Shown here piece by piece: positions 25,132 to 34,925 of a DNA stretch of 64,000 nt. The notes beneath the pieces were generated by a model. The model was given only the letters and a program-made list of their open reading frames with translations. It was not told the origin of the DNA and did not search any database. Origin of the DNA: an uncultured Eubacteriales bacterium (GTDB lineage: Bacteria > Bacillota > Clostridia > Peptostreptococcales > Anaerovoracaceae). The stretch spans positions 62,001 through 126,000 of the forward strand of contig CADBXM010000006.1 of assembly GCA_902798745.1 (NCBI GenBank), read 5' to 3'. Each line of letters opens with the position of its first letter. The stretch's first letter is position 1. A program made the translations under genes and the position numbers.

Positions 25132-26375
25132 TACTGTTCCTTCTTTTTTCTCAGAATAAATCCTTCTTTTGGCGGTTGATTAAACCTTATTTTTAATATC
25201 TGTTGAGGGTGAGGCGCGCTTACAATAGGTGTCCCCTCCTCATCATACATTTCGTTGATCTTCTCTTCGTAAAACGGAGTGTAAGGGCCGAACACCTCAA
25301 TGACATCGCCGATGGAGAATTTGTTTCTCTGTTCTACGATAGTCAATCCGCTGTTCGGATCAGTCTCTCTTACAAGTCCCACGAATGAATAATCTCTCGT
25401 ATAGTCGCTGGTAAGATAATTCTGATCTTTATCTGTTGGTTTGTTGTAATAAAAGCCATGTGTAAATTCTCTGTGACTGGCTTTACATAGTTCGTCAAAA
25501 TAAGCAGGATCGAATCTGTAGTTGGCAGGATCTTTGAGATACTCATCTATCGCAGCGCGGTAAGCAGATACCACAGTCGCAACATAATACATTGATTTCA
25601 TGCGACCTTCTATCTTAAAGGAATAGACTCCGGAATCGACCAGATCCGGAATCCTGTCGATCATACACAGATCGCGTGAATTGAGTATGTAACTGCCACG
25701 CCCATCTTCTTCAACGGGGAAATATTCACCCGGTCTCTGTTCTTCGACAAGGGAGTATTTCCAGCGGCAAGGGTGTGTACATGCACCCTGATTGGCGTCG
25801 CGCCCTGTCATGAAATTACTGAGCAGACACCTTCCGGAATAAGAGATGCACATAGCGCCGTGAACGAAAGCTTCTATCTCGATATCATCCGGAAGCTCGT
25901 CCCGCATGGTTCTAATCTCTTCGAGGCTCATTTCTCGAGCGGAAACTATGCGCTTTACACCCTGTGAAGCCCAGAAACCGGCAGTTATATAATTCGTGGT
26001 ATTAGCCTGAGTAGACAGGTGTATCTCGGCATCGGGTATCTGATCTCTGATAAGCATCATTACGCCCGGATCTGAGACCAGAAAAGCATCGACCGGGATA
26101 TTCTTGATTTTGCTTAAATAATCTCTCAGAGGGCGAATATCGCCGTTATGAGCGTATATATTGATGGTTTGGTAGCCTTTTGCTCCACGCTCATGAAGCC
26201 AGTACATGGCCTCTGCTATTTCATCCGTGCTGAGATTGCCGGCGCCTGCCCTGAGACTGAACATCTCTCCACCGAAGTAGACGGCATCAGCGCCGAAACT
26301 TACAGCAGTCTTAAGTTTCTCCATATCTCCTGCCGGAGCAAGAAGTTCGATTGTCTTATTTGTTTTATCTTTCAT
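25131..26375 (-). CDS. U32 family protein, probable tRNA U34 hydroxylation enzyme (TrhP-like)
   Basis: A 414-residue U32 protein. The signature EAFVHGAMCISYSGRC is at 168-183, and Cys176, Cys183, Cys199 and Cys203 match the iron-sulphur ligands of the RlhA/TrhP group. In B. subtilis the homologues YrrN and YrrO form 5-hydroxyuridine at position 34 of tRNA, followed by methylation by YrrM. The next gene in transcription order upstream is the YrrM-like methyltransferase, which strongly supports that role. B. subtilis uses two U32 proteins; this locus has one. Collagenase activity, the older family name, is unlikely. Confidence 0.85.
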   Translation of the reverse strand: MKDKTNKTIELLAPAGDMEKLKTAVSFGADAVYFGGEMFSLRAGAGNLSTDEIAEAMYWLHERGAKGYQTINIYAHNGDIRPLRDYLSKIKNIPVDAFLVSDPGVMMLIRDQIPDAEIHLSTQANTTNYITAGFWASQGVKRIVSAREMSLEEIRTMRDELPDDIEIEAFVHGAMCISYSGRCLLSNFMTGRDANQGACTHPCRWKYSLVEEQRPGEYFPVEEDGRGSYILNSRDLCMIDRIPDLVDSGVYSFKIEGRMKSMYYVATVVSAYRAAIDEYLKDPANYRFDPAYFDELCKASHREFTHGFYYNKPTDKDQNYLTSDYTRDYSFVGLVRETDPNSGLTIVEQRNKFSIGDVIEVFGPYTPFYEEKINEMYDEEGTPIVSAPHPQQILKIRFNQPPKEGFILRKKKEQ

Positions 26376-27034
26376 TTACGTTTTATGACCGCCATTCCGT
26401 CTCCACAGCTCAAAATAGTGACTTCGAGATCATCGCGGTCTTTTATGTAATCAAGGAACTGCCTCATGTACTTTATATTTGTACGATGACGCTTTGCCTC
26501 TTTCCCCTGCCTGTCGACAAGCCAACCTTTCAGGAGAATATTGTCACAGACTATATAAGCATCTTCAGTTGTTATGTCCTCGATGATATCAAGAAAATCC
26601 CTGTAATGGCTTTTGGCTGCATCGATAAATACAAAATCGTATTTATCTTTATTCGCGGACATCTCATCACGCAGAGTCAAAAGTGTTTCAAGCGCATCAC
26701 CTTCCCTAAGATCTATACGACAGCTTTCGCTGTGCTTAGCAAAGACTTCGTTCGCTTTTTCGATCATAAACGGGTTTCTCTCAACCGTTGTCACATGTGT
26801 TTCCGGCAGTAACTTCGTGAAGAAGAGCGATGAATAACCATAGGCCGTACCGAGCTCAAGGATATGCATTGGCCTGATCAAATCAAGCAGAAGATGCAGT
26901 ACACCTTCAGTTTCTCTCATGATCAGAGGCACACCATCTGATTCATTTGCATCTCTCAGCTTCTTTAGTTCATCATCAAGCGGCTCATGAAATCCGTCGA
27001 TAAGTTCCTTTAGTCTCGGATCTAAGACAGCCAT
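26372..27034 (-). CDS. trmR: tRNA 5-hydroxyuridine O-methyltransferase
   Basis: A 220-residue class I methyltransferase of the O-methyltransferase family 3. SAM-binding elements are ILELGTAYGYSSLFF (about 59-73), TTVERNPFMIEKA and the metal-coordinating DFVFIDAAKSHY. It resembles B. subtilis YrrM (TrmR), which methylates ho5U34 to mo5U34 in tRNA. It overlaps the U32 gene by 4 bases, so the two enzymes of one modification step are coupled. Confidence 0.88.
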   Translation of the reverse strand: MAVLDPRLKELIDGFHEPLDDELKKLRDANESDGVPLIMRETEGVLHLLLDLIRPMHILELGTAYGYSSLFFTKLLPETHVTTVERNPFMIEKANEVFAKHSESCRIDLREGDALETLLTLRDEMSANKDKYDFVFIDAAKSHYRDFLDIIEDITTEDAYIVCDNILLKGWLVDRQGKEAKRHRTNIKYMRQFLDYIKDRDDLEVTILSCGDGMAVIKRK

Positions 27035-28038
27035 CAGTCGTTGCTTTCCTCCGTATCTTCTGAAGACTCATTTGCCTTTACCGCAGCATCATATTCTTCA
27101 AGCCAAGCCTGATACTCAGCTTCGTCTGAAGTGAATCTGTGCGTTCCATCGAGTTTGCTGCTGAGCACGTAATATGTATCTTCTATATCTTCAGGATAAA
27201 GAGCAGCTGTTATCGACTCCTTGCTTGGCATACATAAAGGTACTGCATAGATTTCTTTTTCATCAGTCATTTCAAGATTATATCTATTGTGCAGCACAGC
27301 GGAGATCTTAGCTCTCTCACTGTCTACTGATGTTTCTTTTTCGATGACTGATGCGATCGCAAGAACATCTCTGACATCTATAGACAATTCTTCGGCTCTT
27401 GCTCTGTAATCATCGTTATAGAAGTTTGAGAAAGCGTCTATCATCATAATGATGAGCATACTCTCATCGACATCTGTACTCATTATGTATTCCGTAGGCA
27501 GAAGGAATCCCTCTACAAGGTCTGTTCCCTTTATTTCAGGGTGATCTTCCAGGCCCTCTTTAATGATATCTATCTGTAAGAGATCAGGTGAAGCAGCTGC
27601 TTCAAGGAATTTCTCCTTATCTGCGATGCCATCTCTGTCAAGCTCAGTAGCTATCTGTTCGACTGTAAGGCCGGCAGGAATGGTGAAACCTTGTGATGTA
27701 GTAAGTCCGTTGGTAAGAACGCGAATTATCTCCAGAGAGTTCTGCGATGGAGATAGATAATAAGTGCCCGGTCTGAATTTTCCCGCAAAAGAAATCTTTG
27801 AAAGAAGTTCGAAACGCGATGCTTTGCTGACAAATCCGTTCTCATACAAAGACTGTGCTACATCGGCTTTCGTAGCATCTTCTTCCACCACAAAATTAGA
27901 ATAAGTGGCATTCGTTCTGTCGCATGGCTTTGAGAGCATAAAAACACCCCAAAGCACGAATGCGGACAGGAAAAACAGAACGCCAATTACTCTTAGCGTT
28001 TTCTTGAATCGCTTGACCGTGCTCTTTTTATCGGTCAC
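27034..28038 (-). CDS. mltG: endolytic murein transglycosylase MltG
   Basis: A 334-residue YceG-family protein. I start it at the GTG at 28038, 7 bases after the efp stop, with AAAGGAG (part of the efp tail) as ribosome site; the longer frame would sit inside efp. One membrane helix (about 15-35) precedes a LysM-like region (about 60-130) and the catalytic domain, with the conserved glutamate in DVLAIASVIEKET. MltG cuts nascent glycan strands and sets their length. The acidic C-terminal tail is variable. Confidence 0.92.
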   Translation of the reverse strand: MTDKKSTVKRFKKTLRVIGVLFFLSAFVLWGVFMLSKPCDRTNATYSNFVVEEDATKADVAQSLYENGFVSKASRFELLSKISFAGKFRPGTYYLSPSQNSLEIIRVLTNGLTTSQGFTIPAGLTVEQIATELDRDGIADKEKFLEAAASPDLLQIDIIKEGLEDHPEIKGTDLVEGFLLPTEYIMSTDVDESMLIIMMIDAFSNFYNDDYRARAEELSIDVRDVLAIASVIEKETSVDSERAKISAVLHNRYNLEMTDEKEIYAVPLCMPSKESITAALYPEDIEDTYYVLSSKLDGTHRFTSDEAEYQAWLEEYDAAVKANESSEDTEESND

Positions 28039-28045
28039 TGATCGA

Positions 28046-28609
28046 TCACTCCTTTGATCTTCCGAGATATTCACCGCTTCTGGTATCGATCTGGATCTTC
28101 TCACCTTCGTTGATGAAGATTGGAACCTGGATCACAGCGCCTGTCTCAACTGTAGCAGCCTTAGTTACATTAGTAGCTGTATCACCCTTTACACCCGGCT
28201 CTGTCTCGATGACTTCGAGGTCGACGAAGTTTGGAGCCTCGACATCAAATGCATTGCCTTTATAGAACTTGACTGTAGCCATATCGTTCTCGCGAATGTA
28301 CTTCACTGCCTCGGCTACGAGTTCTGCGGTCAGAGGTACCTGATCAAAAGTTTCCTGATCCATGAAGTAGTAAAGCTCACCGTCGTTATAGAGATACTGC
28401 ATCTGCTTTGTATCGATATGAGCCTTTGGATACTTATCATTAGGGTTGAAAGCTTCTTCACGTGTAGCTCCTGTAAGGATGTTCTTATACTTCGTGCGTA
28501 CGAAAGCGGAACCCTTGCCAGGCTTAACATGCTGGAAGTCGAGTACTACATGTGGCTCGCCGTTGAGTTCGAATGTGATACCTTTTCTGAAATCTCCTGC
28601 ACTGATCAT
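28046..28609 (-). CDS. efp: translation elongation factor P
   Basis: A 187-residue factor that rescues ribosomes stalled at proline runs. The N-terminal KOW-like domain contains PGKGSAF with the exposed Lys32, the residue modified in other Firmicutes. Two OB domains follow. Its ATG has GGAG upstream. Its last codons include the AAGGAG that serves as ribosome site for mltG. Confidence 0.97.
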   Translation of the reverse strand: MISAGDFRKGITFELNGEPHVVLDFQHVKPGKGSAFVRTKYKNILTGATREEAFNPNDKYPKAHIDTKQMQYLYNDGELYYFMDQETFDQVPLTAELVAEAVKYIRENDMATVKFYKGNAFDVEAPNFVDLEVIETEPGVKGDTATNVTKAATVETGAVIQVPIFINEGEKIQIDTRSGEYLGRSKE

Positions 28610-28643
28610 TGGTTTGTTTCTCCTTGTTTAAATTAGCAATAGT

Positions 28644-28976
28644 TTATTCTTTTATCTGCATAGCTTCTCCGATGATTCCGAAAACATCGTTGATCATAAC
28701 GGAGAATGCACTTTGTGCCGTAAGATACTGAGCTGCGAGCGGCTTCGTTGCCGCCATAGTGCTGATGCTCTGAATGCGCTTCATCATTTCAGGATCAGGC
28801 TGCTGTCCAGTCATCTGAGCAGTCTGTATCGTCATCTGAAGTTCCTGAAGTTCTTTGAGCATCTCAGTTATCTCTTTGTCTTCATCAACGAGTCGTCTCA
28901 ATCTGTCAAATTCTTGAAACTCATGTGACTCTTTGATGGCTTTTGCCAGGCTGTGAGCCTCGTCATATACATTCAT
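28644..28976 (-). CDS. ylbF: YlbF/YmcA family protein
   Basis: A 110-residue helical protein resembling YlbF/YmcA, the partners of YaaT in the RNase Y specificity complex of B. subtilis. The N-terminal helix (YDEAHSLAKAIKESHEFQEFDRLRR) and the second half ending AQSAFSVMINDVFGIIGEAM are characteristic. It sits directly after the RNase J gene and before efp; the link to RNA decay fits that neighbourhood. Confidence 0.88.
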   Translation of the reverse strand: MNVYDEAHSLAKAIKESHEFQEFDRLRRLVDEDKEITEMLKELQELQMTIQTAQMTGQQPDPEMMKRIQSISTMAATKPLAAQYLTAQSAFSVMINDVFGIIGEAMQIKE

Positions 28977-28988
28977 GGCTTTTTCCTC

Positions 28989-30821
28989 CTATACGTATAG
29001 TATTACCGGAATGATTACCGGGTTGCGCTTGGTTTCTTTATATATGAATGCTTTCATATCTGATTTGATGGCACGAGAGAGAGAAGACTCATCGAGAGCA
29101 CCCTTTGACGTACTTCTTCCTATCGTGTTATAAACAACGCTTATCGCTTCGTTTATAAGCTCCATGTTTTCCTCAACATAGACGAATCCTCTGGTTGATA
29201 GTTTTGGCTCTGCCATAAGTGAACCTGTCGCCTGATCTATTGCTACGGATATAGTGATAAGACCCGACTGAGAAAGTGTCTTCCTGTCCTTCAGAACTAC
29301 GCTTCCCACGTCACCGATCCCGTATCCATCGACCATTACGTCTTCACCTGAGGTATATTTCTTTAACACTTCAGCCTTGCTTCCGTTGATCGAAAGAGCG
29401 TCGCCGTTACTCATTACGAAGACCCTGCTTTTAGACTGACCGAGCGAAACCGAAAGCTTGGCATGTTCGATGAGATGTCTGTATTCACCGTGAGCCGGCA
29501 TAAAATACTTTGGCCTTATTAGTGTATGGATCAGTTTCAGCTCCTCCTGAGAAGCGTGACCGGATACATGTACATCCATTGAAGAAGCAAGTACTACCTC
29601 TACCTCTTTCTCATAAAGCTTATTAACTACCTGGGATACTACCTTTTCATTTCCCGGTATAGGAGATGATGAAAAGACCACAACGTCATTCTTCTTGAGT
29701 TTGACTGATTTATGGTTGTCATTCGCCATTCTAGTCAAGGCGCTCATTGGCTCTCCCTGGCTGCCTGTAGTGATTATCGTGATATTTCTGTCGGCAATAT
29801 TCTTTGTCTCGCCTATGTTTATAAATACTGATTCCGGTATATCATCCAGATAGCCCAATTGCCTTGAAAGAGCCATCACATTTTCCATGGACCTGCCCGA
29901 AACCGCTATCCTTCTGTGATGCTTCATAGAAGCTTCAATAAAGTATTTGATCCTGTGTAAGTTGGATGCAAATGTAGCGATTATGATACGCGCGTCATTG
30001 TTGTTGAAGATATCATCTATCGACTTCCTGACAACAGCCTCCGATGGTGTGAAACCCTTCCTGTTGACATTGGTACTGTCGCAGAGAAGGATATCAACGC
30101 CTTCATCGCCAAGCCGTGAAAAGCGGTTCAGATCGATAACTTTTCCGTCGAGCGGAGCATAATCGACTTTGAAATCTCCCGTATGTACCAGAGTATTGCC
30201 GCCGAATTTCACTGCGAACGCAAGAGAATCGGCTATGCTGTGATTCGTCTGTATCGCTTCAACGCTGAATGATCCGACGTTGAATTTATCGCCTGCTTTT
30301 ATGACATGTCTTTCACAGCTAATATAATGCTCTTCCAGTTTGTGGTCGATCATGCCCATAGCCAGCGGTGACGCATAGACAGGTACCTGCACTTCCTGTA
30401 GAAGATAGGGAATGCCTCCGATATGGTCTTCATGACCGTGAGTCACTATAAGGCCCTTGATTTTCTCCATGTTTTCCCTGATATATGTGAAATCCGGGAT
30501 AACGATGTCTATTCCGAACATCTCATATTCCGGGAAAGCGAGACCACAGTCGATTATCAGGATCTCGTTGTTGCATTCTATGAGAGTGCAGTTCTTCCCT
30601 ATTTCCTTAAGTCCGCCAAGCGGTATCACTTTGAACGGAGCTTTTTCAGGCTTTTTATTTGTTTCTTTTTTTGTGTTTTTTATTGCTGCCTTTTTGTTGG
30701 TATTCAGTGGCTTTGGTCTTTTATTGCCGACCGCTTTCTTTTTGGTGCTGGCAGCGCTCACCTTCTTCTTTGTATTTGCACGCTTTGGTTTTTTGTTTGA
30801 TTTATTTTCTGTATTAGTCAT
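28989..30821 (-). CDS. rnj: ribonuclease J
   Basis: A 610-residue metallo-beta-lactamase/beta-CASP ribonuclease. The core begins at about residue 63 after an unusually long lysine-rich N-terminal extension that may bind RNA or the membrane. Zinc motif THGHEDHIGG, the HTGDFK segment, the beta-CASP region and the MPAHGEYRHL motif are all present. RNase J has both 5'-exonuclease and endonuclease activity and contributes to mRNA turnover. Confidence 0.96.
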   Translation of the reverse strand: MTNTENKSNKKPKRANTKKKVSAASTKKKAVGNKRPKPLNTNKKAAIKNTKKETNKKPEKAPFKVIPLGGLKEIGKNCTLIECNNEILIIDCGLAFPEYEMFGIDIVIPDFTYIRENMEKIKGLIVTHGHEDHIGGIPYLLQEVQVPVYASPLAMGMIDHKLEEHYISCERHVIKAGDKFNVGSFSVEAIQTNHSIADSLAFAVKFGGNTLVHTGDFKVDYAPLDGKVIDLNRFSRLGDEGVDILLCDSTNVNRKGFTPSEAVVRKSIDDIFNNNDARIIIATFASNLHRIKYFIEASMKHHRRIAVSGRSMENVMALSRQLGYLDDIPESVFINIGETKNIADRNITIITTGSQGEPMSALTRMANDNHKSVKLKKNDVVVFSSSPIPGNEKVVSQVVNKLYEKEVEVVLASSMDVHVSGHASQEELKLIHTLIRPKYFMPAHGEYRHLIEHAKLSVSLGQSKSRVFVMSNGDALSINGSKAEVLKKYTSGEDVMVDGYGIGDVGSVVLKDRKTLSQSGLITISVAIDQATGSLMAEPKLSTRGFVYVEENMELINEAISVVYNTIGRSTSKGALDESSLSRAIKSDMKAFIYKETKRNPVIIPVILYV

Positions 30822-30844
30822 AAGTATCGAAGCCGCATGCCTCT

Positions 30845-33346
30845 TTACTTAACAACGAAGTTTATGATCTTGTTAGGAACATATATGACCTTTACGACTT
30901 CGTGTCCGGACACTGCTTCAATAAATCTGTCCGATGCTCTGGCGGCTTCTTCAACTACCTCCTTATCTGAATTGTTAGGCATCATGAGCTTATCTTTAAG
31001 CTTGCCGTTGATCTGTAAAATAACCTGTACCTCGTCCTTGACGAGAGCAGATTCATCAAATTCAGGCCATGCGTGGTTGTAGAGTCTGTCTTCGTGTCCC
31101 AGCTGATTCCACAGTTCTTCGGTAAGATGTGGTGAGAATGGGTTTAGAAGCACGAGCAGAGTTTCTACAGCCTTGTTGAACAGCGGCTTGTTTATCTCGC
31201 TATTCTTGTACTTATACATCTCGTTGACGAGCTCCATGATGGAAGATATAGCAGTATTGAAGTTGAATCTTCCTCCTGCGTCCTCTGTGACCTTTTTGAT
31301 GGTACTGTTGAGCATGAGATTGAGAGATTTATCTGCTGAATTGCTGCATACAGGATCAGCAAACTCAGTCTCATCTCCGCGAATATTATTTATATACTCG
31401 TTTACAAGTCTGTAAACACGGTTAAGGAATCTGTAGCTTCCTTCTACTCCCTCATCGCTCCAGTCGAGTTCCTTTTCAGGAGGAGCAGCAAAGAGAATAA
31501 AGAGCCTTGCTGTATCAGATCCATATCTTGCCTGGATGTCAGAAGGCGCAACAACATTACCGAGAGATTTGCTCATCTTGGCTTTTACGTAATTGCCGTC
31601 CTTATCTGTATATCCCTTGATGACCATGCCCTGTGTAAGCAGGTTGTCAAATGGTTCCTCAGCTTCACAAAGACCGAGATCGTGGAGCACCATCTGGAAG
31701 AATCTTGCGTACATCAGATGGAGTATCGCGTGTTCAACGCCTCCGATGTACTGATCTACGCTCATCCAGTAGTTGACTTTATCAGAGTAAAATGGAGCCT
31801 TATCGTTCTTTGCGTCGCAATATCTGAGGAAGTACCAAGATGAATCGAGGAAAGTATCCATGGTATCGATCTCTCTCTCGGCTTCCCCTCCGCACTTAGG
31901 ACATGTGCACTTTCTGAATGTTTTTGATGTTGTGAGAGGCGACTCCCCTTTTCCTGTAAATTCAACGTCTGTAGGGAGAAGAACTGGAAGATTCTCTTCT
32001 TTTTCAGGCACCCACCCGCACTTTTCGCAGTAGATCATAGGGATAGGTGTTCCCCAGTATCTCTGGCGACTGATCAACCAGTCTCTGAGCTTATAGTTTA
32101 CTGTTTTCTTACCGAGTCCTTTGCTTTCAAGGTCTTCGGTGATCTTAACGATAGCAACTTTATTGTTAAGGCCATTATATTCGCCGGAATTAATCATGGT
32201 TCCCTCAGCTGCAGCGGCCTCGGTGAGGTTTTCAAGGTCGACATCAGGAACATCAACAACAGGAATTATGTCCAGCCCGAATTTCTGAGCGAACTCGAAG
32301 TCTCTCTGGTCATGCGCAGGGACGGCCATAATGGCTCCTGTTCCGTAGTCCATCATTACATAATCGGAAATATAGATCGGAACTTTTGCACCGTTCACAG
32401 GATCAATAGCGTATCTACCAATGAATTCCCCGGTCTTTTCCTTTGTAAGTGAAGTGCGTTCAAGTTCAGATTTATGAGCGCAGGCCTCTACGTAAGCATT
32501 TACGGCTTCCTCGTACTCTGTTCCCTTTGTGAGTTCGGAAACGAAAGGATGCTCAGGCGCAAGTACCATATATGTAACACCGAAGAGTGTATCAGGCCTT
32601 GTTGTATATACGACAAGTTCTTTGTCGGTACCGTCGATAGCGAATTTTACTTCAGCACCTTCTGAACGGCCGATCCAGTGCTCCTGCATGGACTTGACCT
32701 TGTCAGGCCAACCAGGCATATTATCAAGATCTTTAAGAAGTCTGTCAGCGTAATCTGTGATCTTGAGATACCACTGTGACAGATGCTTTTTAGTTACAGG
32801 AGTATGGCAGCGCTCGCATGCACCGTCAACGACCTGTTCGTTGGCAAGTACGGTCTGGCATCCCGGGCACCAGTTGACCGGATTATCCTTTTTATAGGCA
32901 AGACCTTTTTTATAGAACTGGATGAATATCCACTGCATCCATCTATAATAATCAGGCTTGCATGTTGCGACCTCTCTGTCCCAATCATAGCTGAGACCGA
33001 GTGATTTCAACTGCTCACGCATATCGTCCATGTTCTGATTGGTCCATGTGAAAGGATGGATCCCGTTCTTGATCGCCGCGTTTTCTGCAGGAAGACCGAA
33101 AGAATCCCAGCCCATCGGGTGAAGCACATTATAGCCTGCCATCTTTTTGTATCTGGCGATAACGTCTCCGATGGAATAGTTCCTAACATGTCCCATATGA
33201 AGTTTTCCGGATGGATAAGGGAACATTTCAAGAACATAGTATTTCTCTTTACTCTTATCTTCAGTAGTCTTGAAAGCCTCTTCTTCGGCCCAGATCTTTT
33301 GCCATTTGGCTTCGATTTCAGCAAAATCGTACTTGTCGTTACGCAT
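30845..33346 (-). CDS. leuS: leucyl-tRNA synthetase
   Basis: An 833-residue class I synthetase. HMGH is at 50-53 ([11 protein letters not shown]), the editing domain follows ([19 protein letters not shown]), a zinc-ribbon pair appears as CEKCGW and CPKCGG, and KMSKS is at 590-594. The anticodon-binding and C-terminal domains are complete. It lies 15 bases after rsfS. No T-box leader is possible in that short gap, so regulation by that route is absent here. Confidence 0.98.
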   Translation of the reverse strand: MRNDKYDFAEIEAKWQKIWAEEEAFKTTEDKSKEKYYVLEMFPYPSGKLHMGHVRNYSIGDVIARYKKMAGYNVLHPMGWDSFGLPAENAAIKNGIHPFTWTNQNMDDMREQLKSLGLSYDWDREVATCKPDYYRWMQWIFIQFYKKGLAYKKDNPVNWCPGCQTVLANEQVVDGACERCHTPVTKKHLSQWYLKITDYADRLLKDLDNMPGWPDKVKSMQEHWIGRSEGAEVKFAIDGTDKELVVYTTRPDTLFGVTYMVLAPEHPFVSELTKGTEYEEAVNAYVEACAHKSELERTSLTKEKTGEFIGRYAIDPVNGAKVPIYISDYVMMDYGTGAIMAVPAHDQRDFEFAQKFGLDIIPVVDVPDVDLENLTEAAAAEGTMINSGEYNGLNNKVAIVKITEDLESKGLGKKTVNYKLRDWLISRQRYWGTPIPMIYCEKCGWVPEKEENLPVLLPTDVEFTGKGESPLTTSKTFRKCTCPKCGGEAEREIDTMDTFLDSSWYFLRYCDAKNDKAPFYSDKVNYWMSVDQYIGGVEHAILHLMYARFFQMVLHDLGLCEAEEPFDNLLTQGMVIKGYTDKDGNYVKAKMSKSLGNVVAPSDIQARYGSDTARLFILFAAPPEKELDWSDEGVEGSYRFLNRVYRLVNEYINNIRGDETEFADPVCSNSADKSLNLMLNSTIKKVTEDAGGRFNFNTAISSIMELVNEMYKYKNSEINKPLFNKAVETLLVLLNPFSPHLTEELWNQLGHEDRLYNHAWPEFDESALVKDEVQVILQINGKLKDKLMMPNNSDKEVVEEAARASDRFIEAVSGHEVVKVIYVPNKIINFVVK

Positions 33347-33361
33347 TATTTATCTCCCCTG

Positions 33362-33703
33362 TTAATCTACAAGAATCATTTCACAATCGTTCCAGATCCT
33401 TTCGAGTGTGTATCTGTTACGGGTCTCTTCAGTGAAAAGATTTACGACAACGTCTCCTCCGTCTACGAGGATCCAACCTGTATCAGGTCTTCCATCTCTG
33501 TTTTTTGGCTCGATTCCGAGTTCTGCGAACTTGTCCGCAACATCTTCGGATATCGCCCCAAGCTGTCTTTCATTTCCTGCTGTAGCATTTACAAAGTAGT
33601 CTGCAAAAGAGGATTTCTCCGCTATATCTATCATAACTACTTCACTTGCTTTTTTGGTGCTGAGCAGATCGGCTATCTGCTTTGCTACTTCTTTGCTTTC
33701 CAT
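33362..33703 (-). CDS. rsfS: ribosomal silencing factor RsfS
   Basis: A 113-residue protein of the RsfS/Iojap family that binds ribosomal protein L14 and blocks joining of the subunits during starvation. The core KASEVVMIDIAEKSSFADYFVNATAGNERQ and the strand WILVDGGDVVVNLF are typical. It follows the nadD-yqeK fusion, the usual Firmicutes order. Confidence 0.95.
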   Translation of the reverse strand: MESKEVAKQIADLLSTKKASEVVMIDIAEKSSFADYFVNATAGNERQLGAISEDVADKFAELGIEPKNRDGRPDTGWILVDGGDVVVNLFTEETRNRYTLERIWNDCEMILVD

Positions 33704-33719
33704 TTTTTCTCCTGTTCGT

Positions 33720-34925
33720 TTAAGATTTAAATAATTTATTATTATAGTATTCGTATGCCTGTAATGTGTCTTTGTCTATCCGGCGCCACTTTTCCGTCAG
33801 ATCGGAAATGGTATATTCAAGTATTTCCAGCGTGCACTGATCGATATTGCTTGCAGCCAGATCCTGATAATACTTAAGATCCGGATAGGTCCTGTTGTCT
33901 TCTACTACATCTGCCACGAAAGTGATCTGTTCAAGCAGCGACATATTTTTTCTTGCAGTAGTGTGGTACTTTACCGCATTTAATATGTCATTATCGGTCA
34001 CTCCGAATTCGTGTTCGAGAATAGCAGCTCCGACTTTTGAATGGGCTAGTGCAGGGTTTCCGATGAGTCCTTCATCAAGTGAGTACTTTCGTATATGGTC
34101 GTCCATTTTTTCCTGATCAAAGCACTTAGCGATATCGTGATATCTGCCCGCGAACGCGGCTTTATCAACGTTGGCCCCGTATATCCCCGCCAGTTTAACT
34201 GCCATTTTCTCCACTCCGAGAGAATGCCTGTATCTGGTATCTTTTAAATTGTCTTTCATAAAACGTTCAAGCGCTTCGATATCTTCACAGTACGACGCAT
34301 TCTTTGCTTTATAAAGATCGTGTTCAACAATATAGCTTTCAACGCCTTCTGTGACAAGCCCGGTGATAGGCTCGCCATTCTTCACCATTTCCCTTATTTC
34401 ACTTGAAGCTGCATCGACCGGCTCCATTTCAAGAACGGAAATATTCGCCCCGTACTTTTTCCTGAAACTTTCGATGATACGCATTCCTTCGCTGTCATCG
34501 GTATCGGGCCTTCTTCCGGTGATAAGAGGATATGTTCGGAGTATCTCCTCCCCTTTATACCACTTATCAAGATCGATGACTGAGTCAAAGCCAAGTACGA
34601 AGTAAAGCTCAGCGTCTGTTAAACTGTCGAAATATTGCAGTGTTTCGATAGTGTAAGAGGCTTCGCCTCCCTTTTTTAGCTCATATTCGGAAAGGCAGAA
34701 CGCTTCATTCAGAGGAAGAACAGTCTCTATCATGCCGCATCGGTCTTTTCCGTTAGTAGACTTCAAGTCCTTTTTAAACGGAGAAATATATGCCGGCATA
34801 AATATGAGTTTATCAAGGCGTATTTCTCTGACTGCCGCCTCGGCAAGAGCAACGTGACCGACATGTATAGGGTCAAAACTGCCGCCGTAGATAGCTATTT
34901 TTCTATCACTGTTTGACTTATTCAT
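33720..34925 (-). CDS. nadD: fused nicotinate-nucleotide adenylyltransferase and YqeK-type HD hydrolase
   Basis: A 401-residue fusion. Residues 1-200 are NadD, with GGSFDPIHVGHV (14-25) and the closing SSEIREM motif, forming the dinucleotide step of NAD synthesis. Residues about 215-401 are an HD-domain protein like YqeK, with RYRHSLGVEKMA, RYHDIAKCF, AHSKVG and YHTTAR motifs; YqeK hydrolyses Ap4A. In B. subtilis nadD and yqeK are adjacent separate genes; here they are one continuous frame. I start at the ATG at 34925, which overlaps the aspS stop by 8 bases. Confidence 0.92.
   Translation of the reverse strand: MNKSNSDRKIAIYGGSFDPIHVGHVALAEAAVREIRLDKLIFMPAYISPFKKDLKSTNGKDRCGMIETVLPLNEAFCLSEYELKKGGEASYTIETLQYFDSLTDAELYFVLGFDSVIDLDKWYKGEEILRTYPLITGRRPDTDDSEGMRIIESFRKKYGANISVLEMEPVDAASSEIREMVKNGEPITGLVTEGVESYIVEHDLYKAKNASYCEDIEALERFMKDNLKDTRYRHSLGVEKMAVKLAGIYGANVDKAAFAGRYHDIAKCFDQEKMDDHIRKYSLDEGLIGNPALAHSKVGAAILEHEFGVTDNDILNAVKYHTTARKNMSLLEQITFVADVVEDNRTYPDLKYYQDLAASNIDQCTLEILEYTISDLTEKWRRIDKDTLQAYEYYNNKLFKS

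Noticed and set aside
33056-33730. Long plus-strand open frame of 224 codons opposite leuS and rsfS
   Set aside because: It is antisense to two certain genes, has unusual composition (cysteine and phenylalanine rich) and no family motif.
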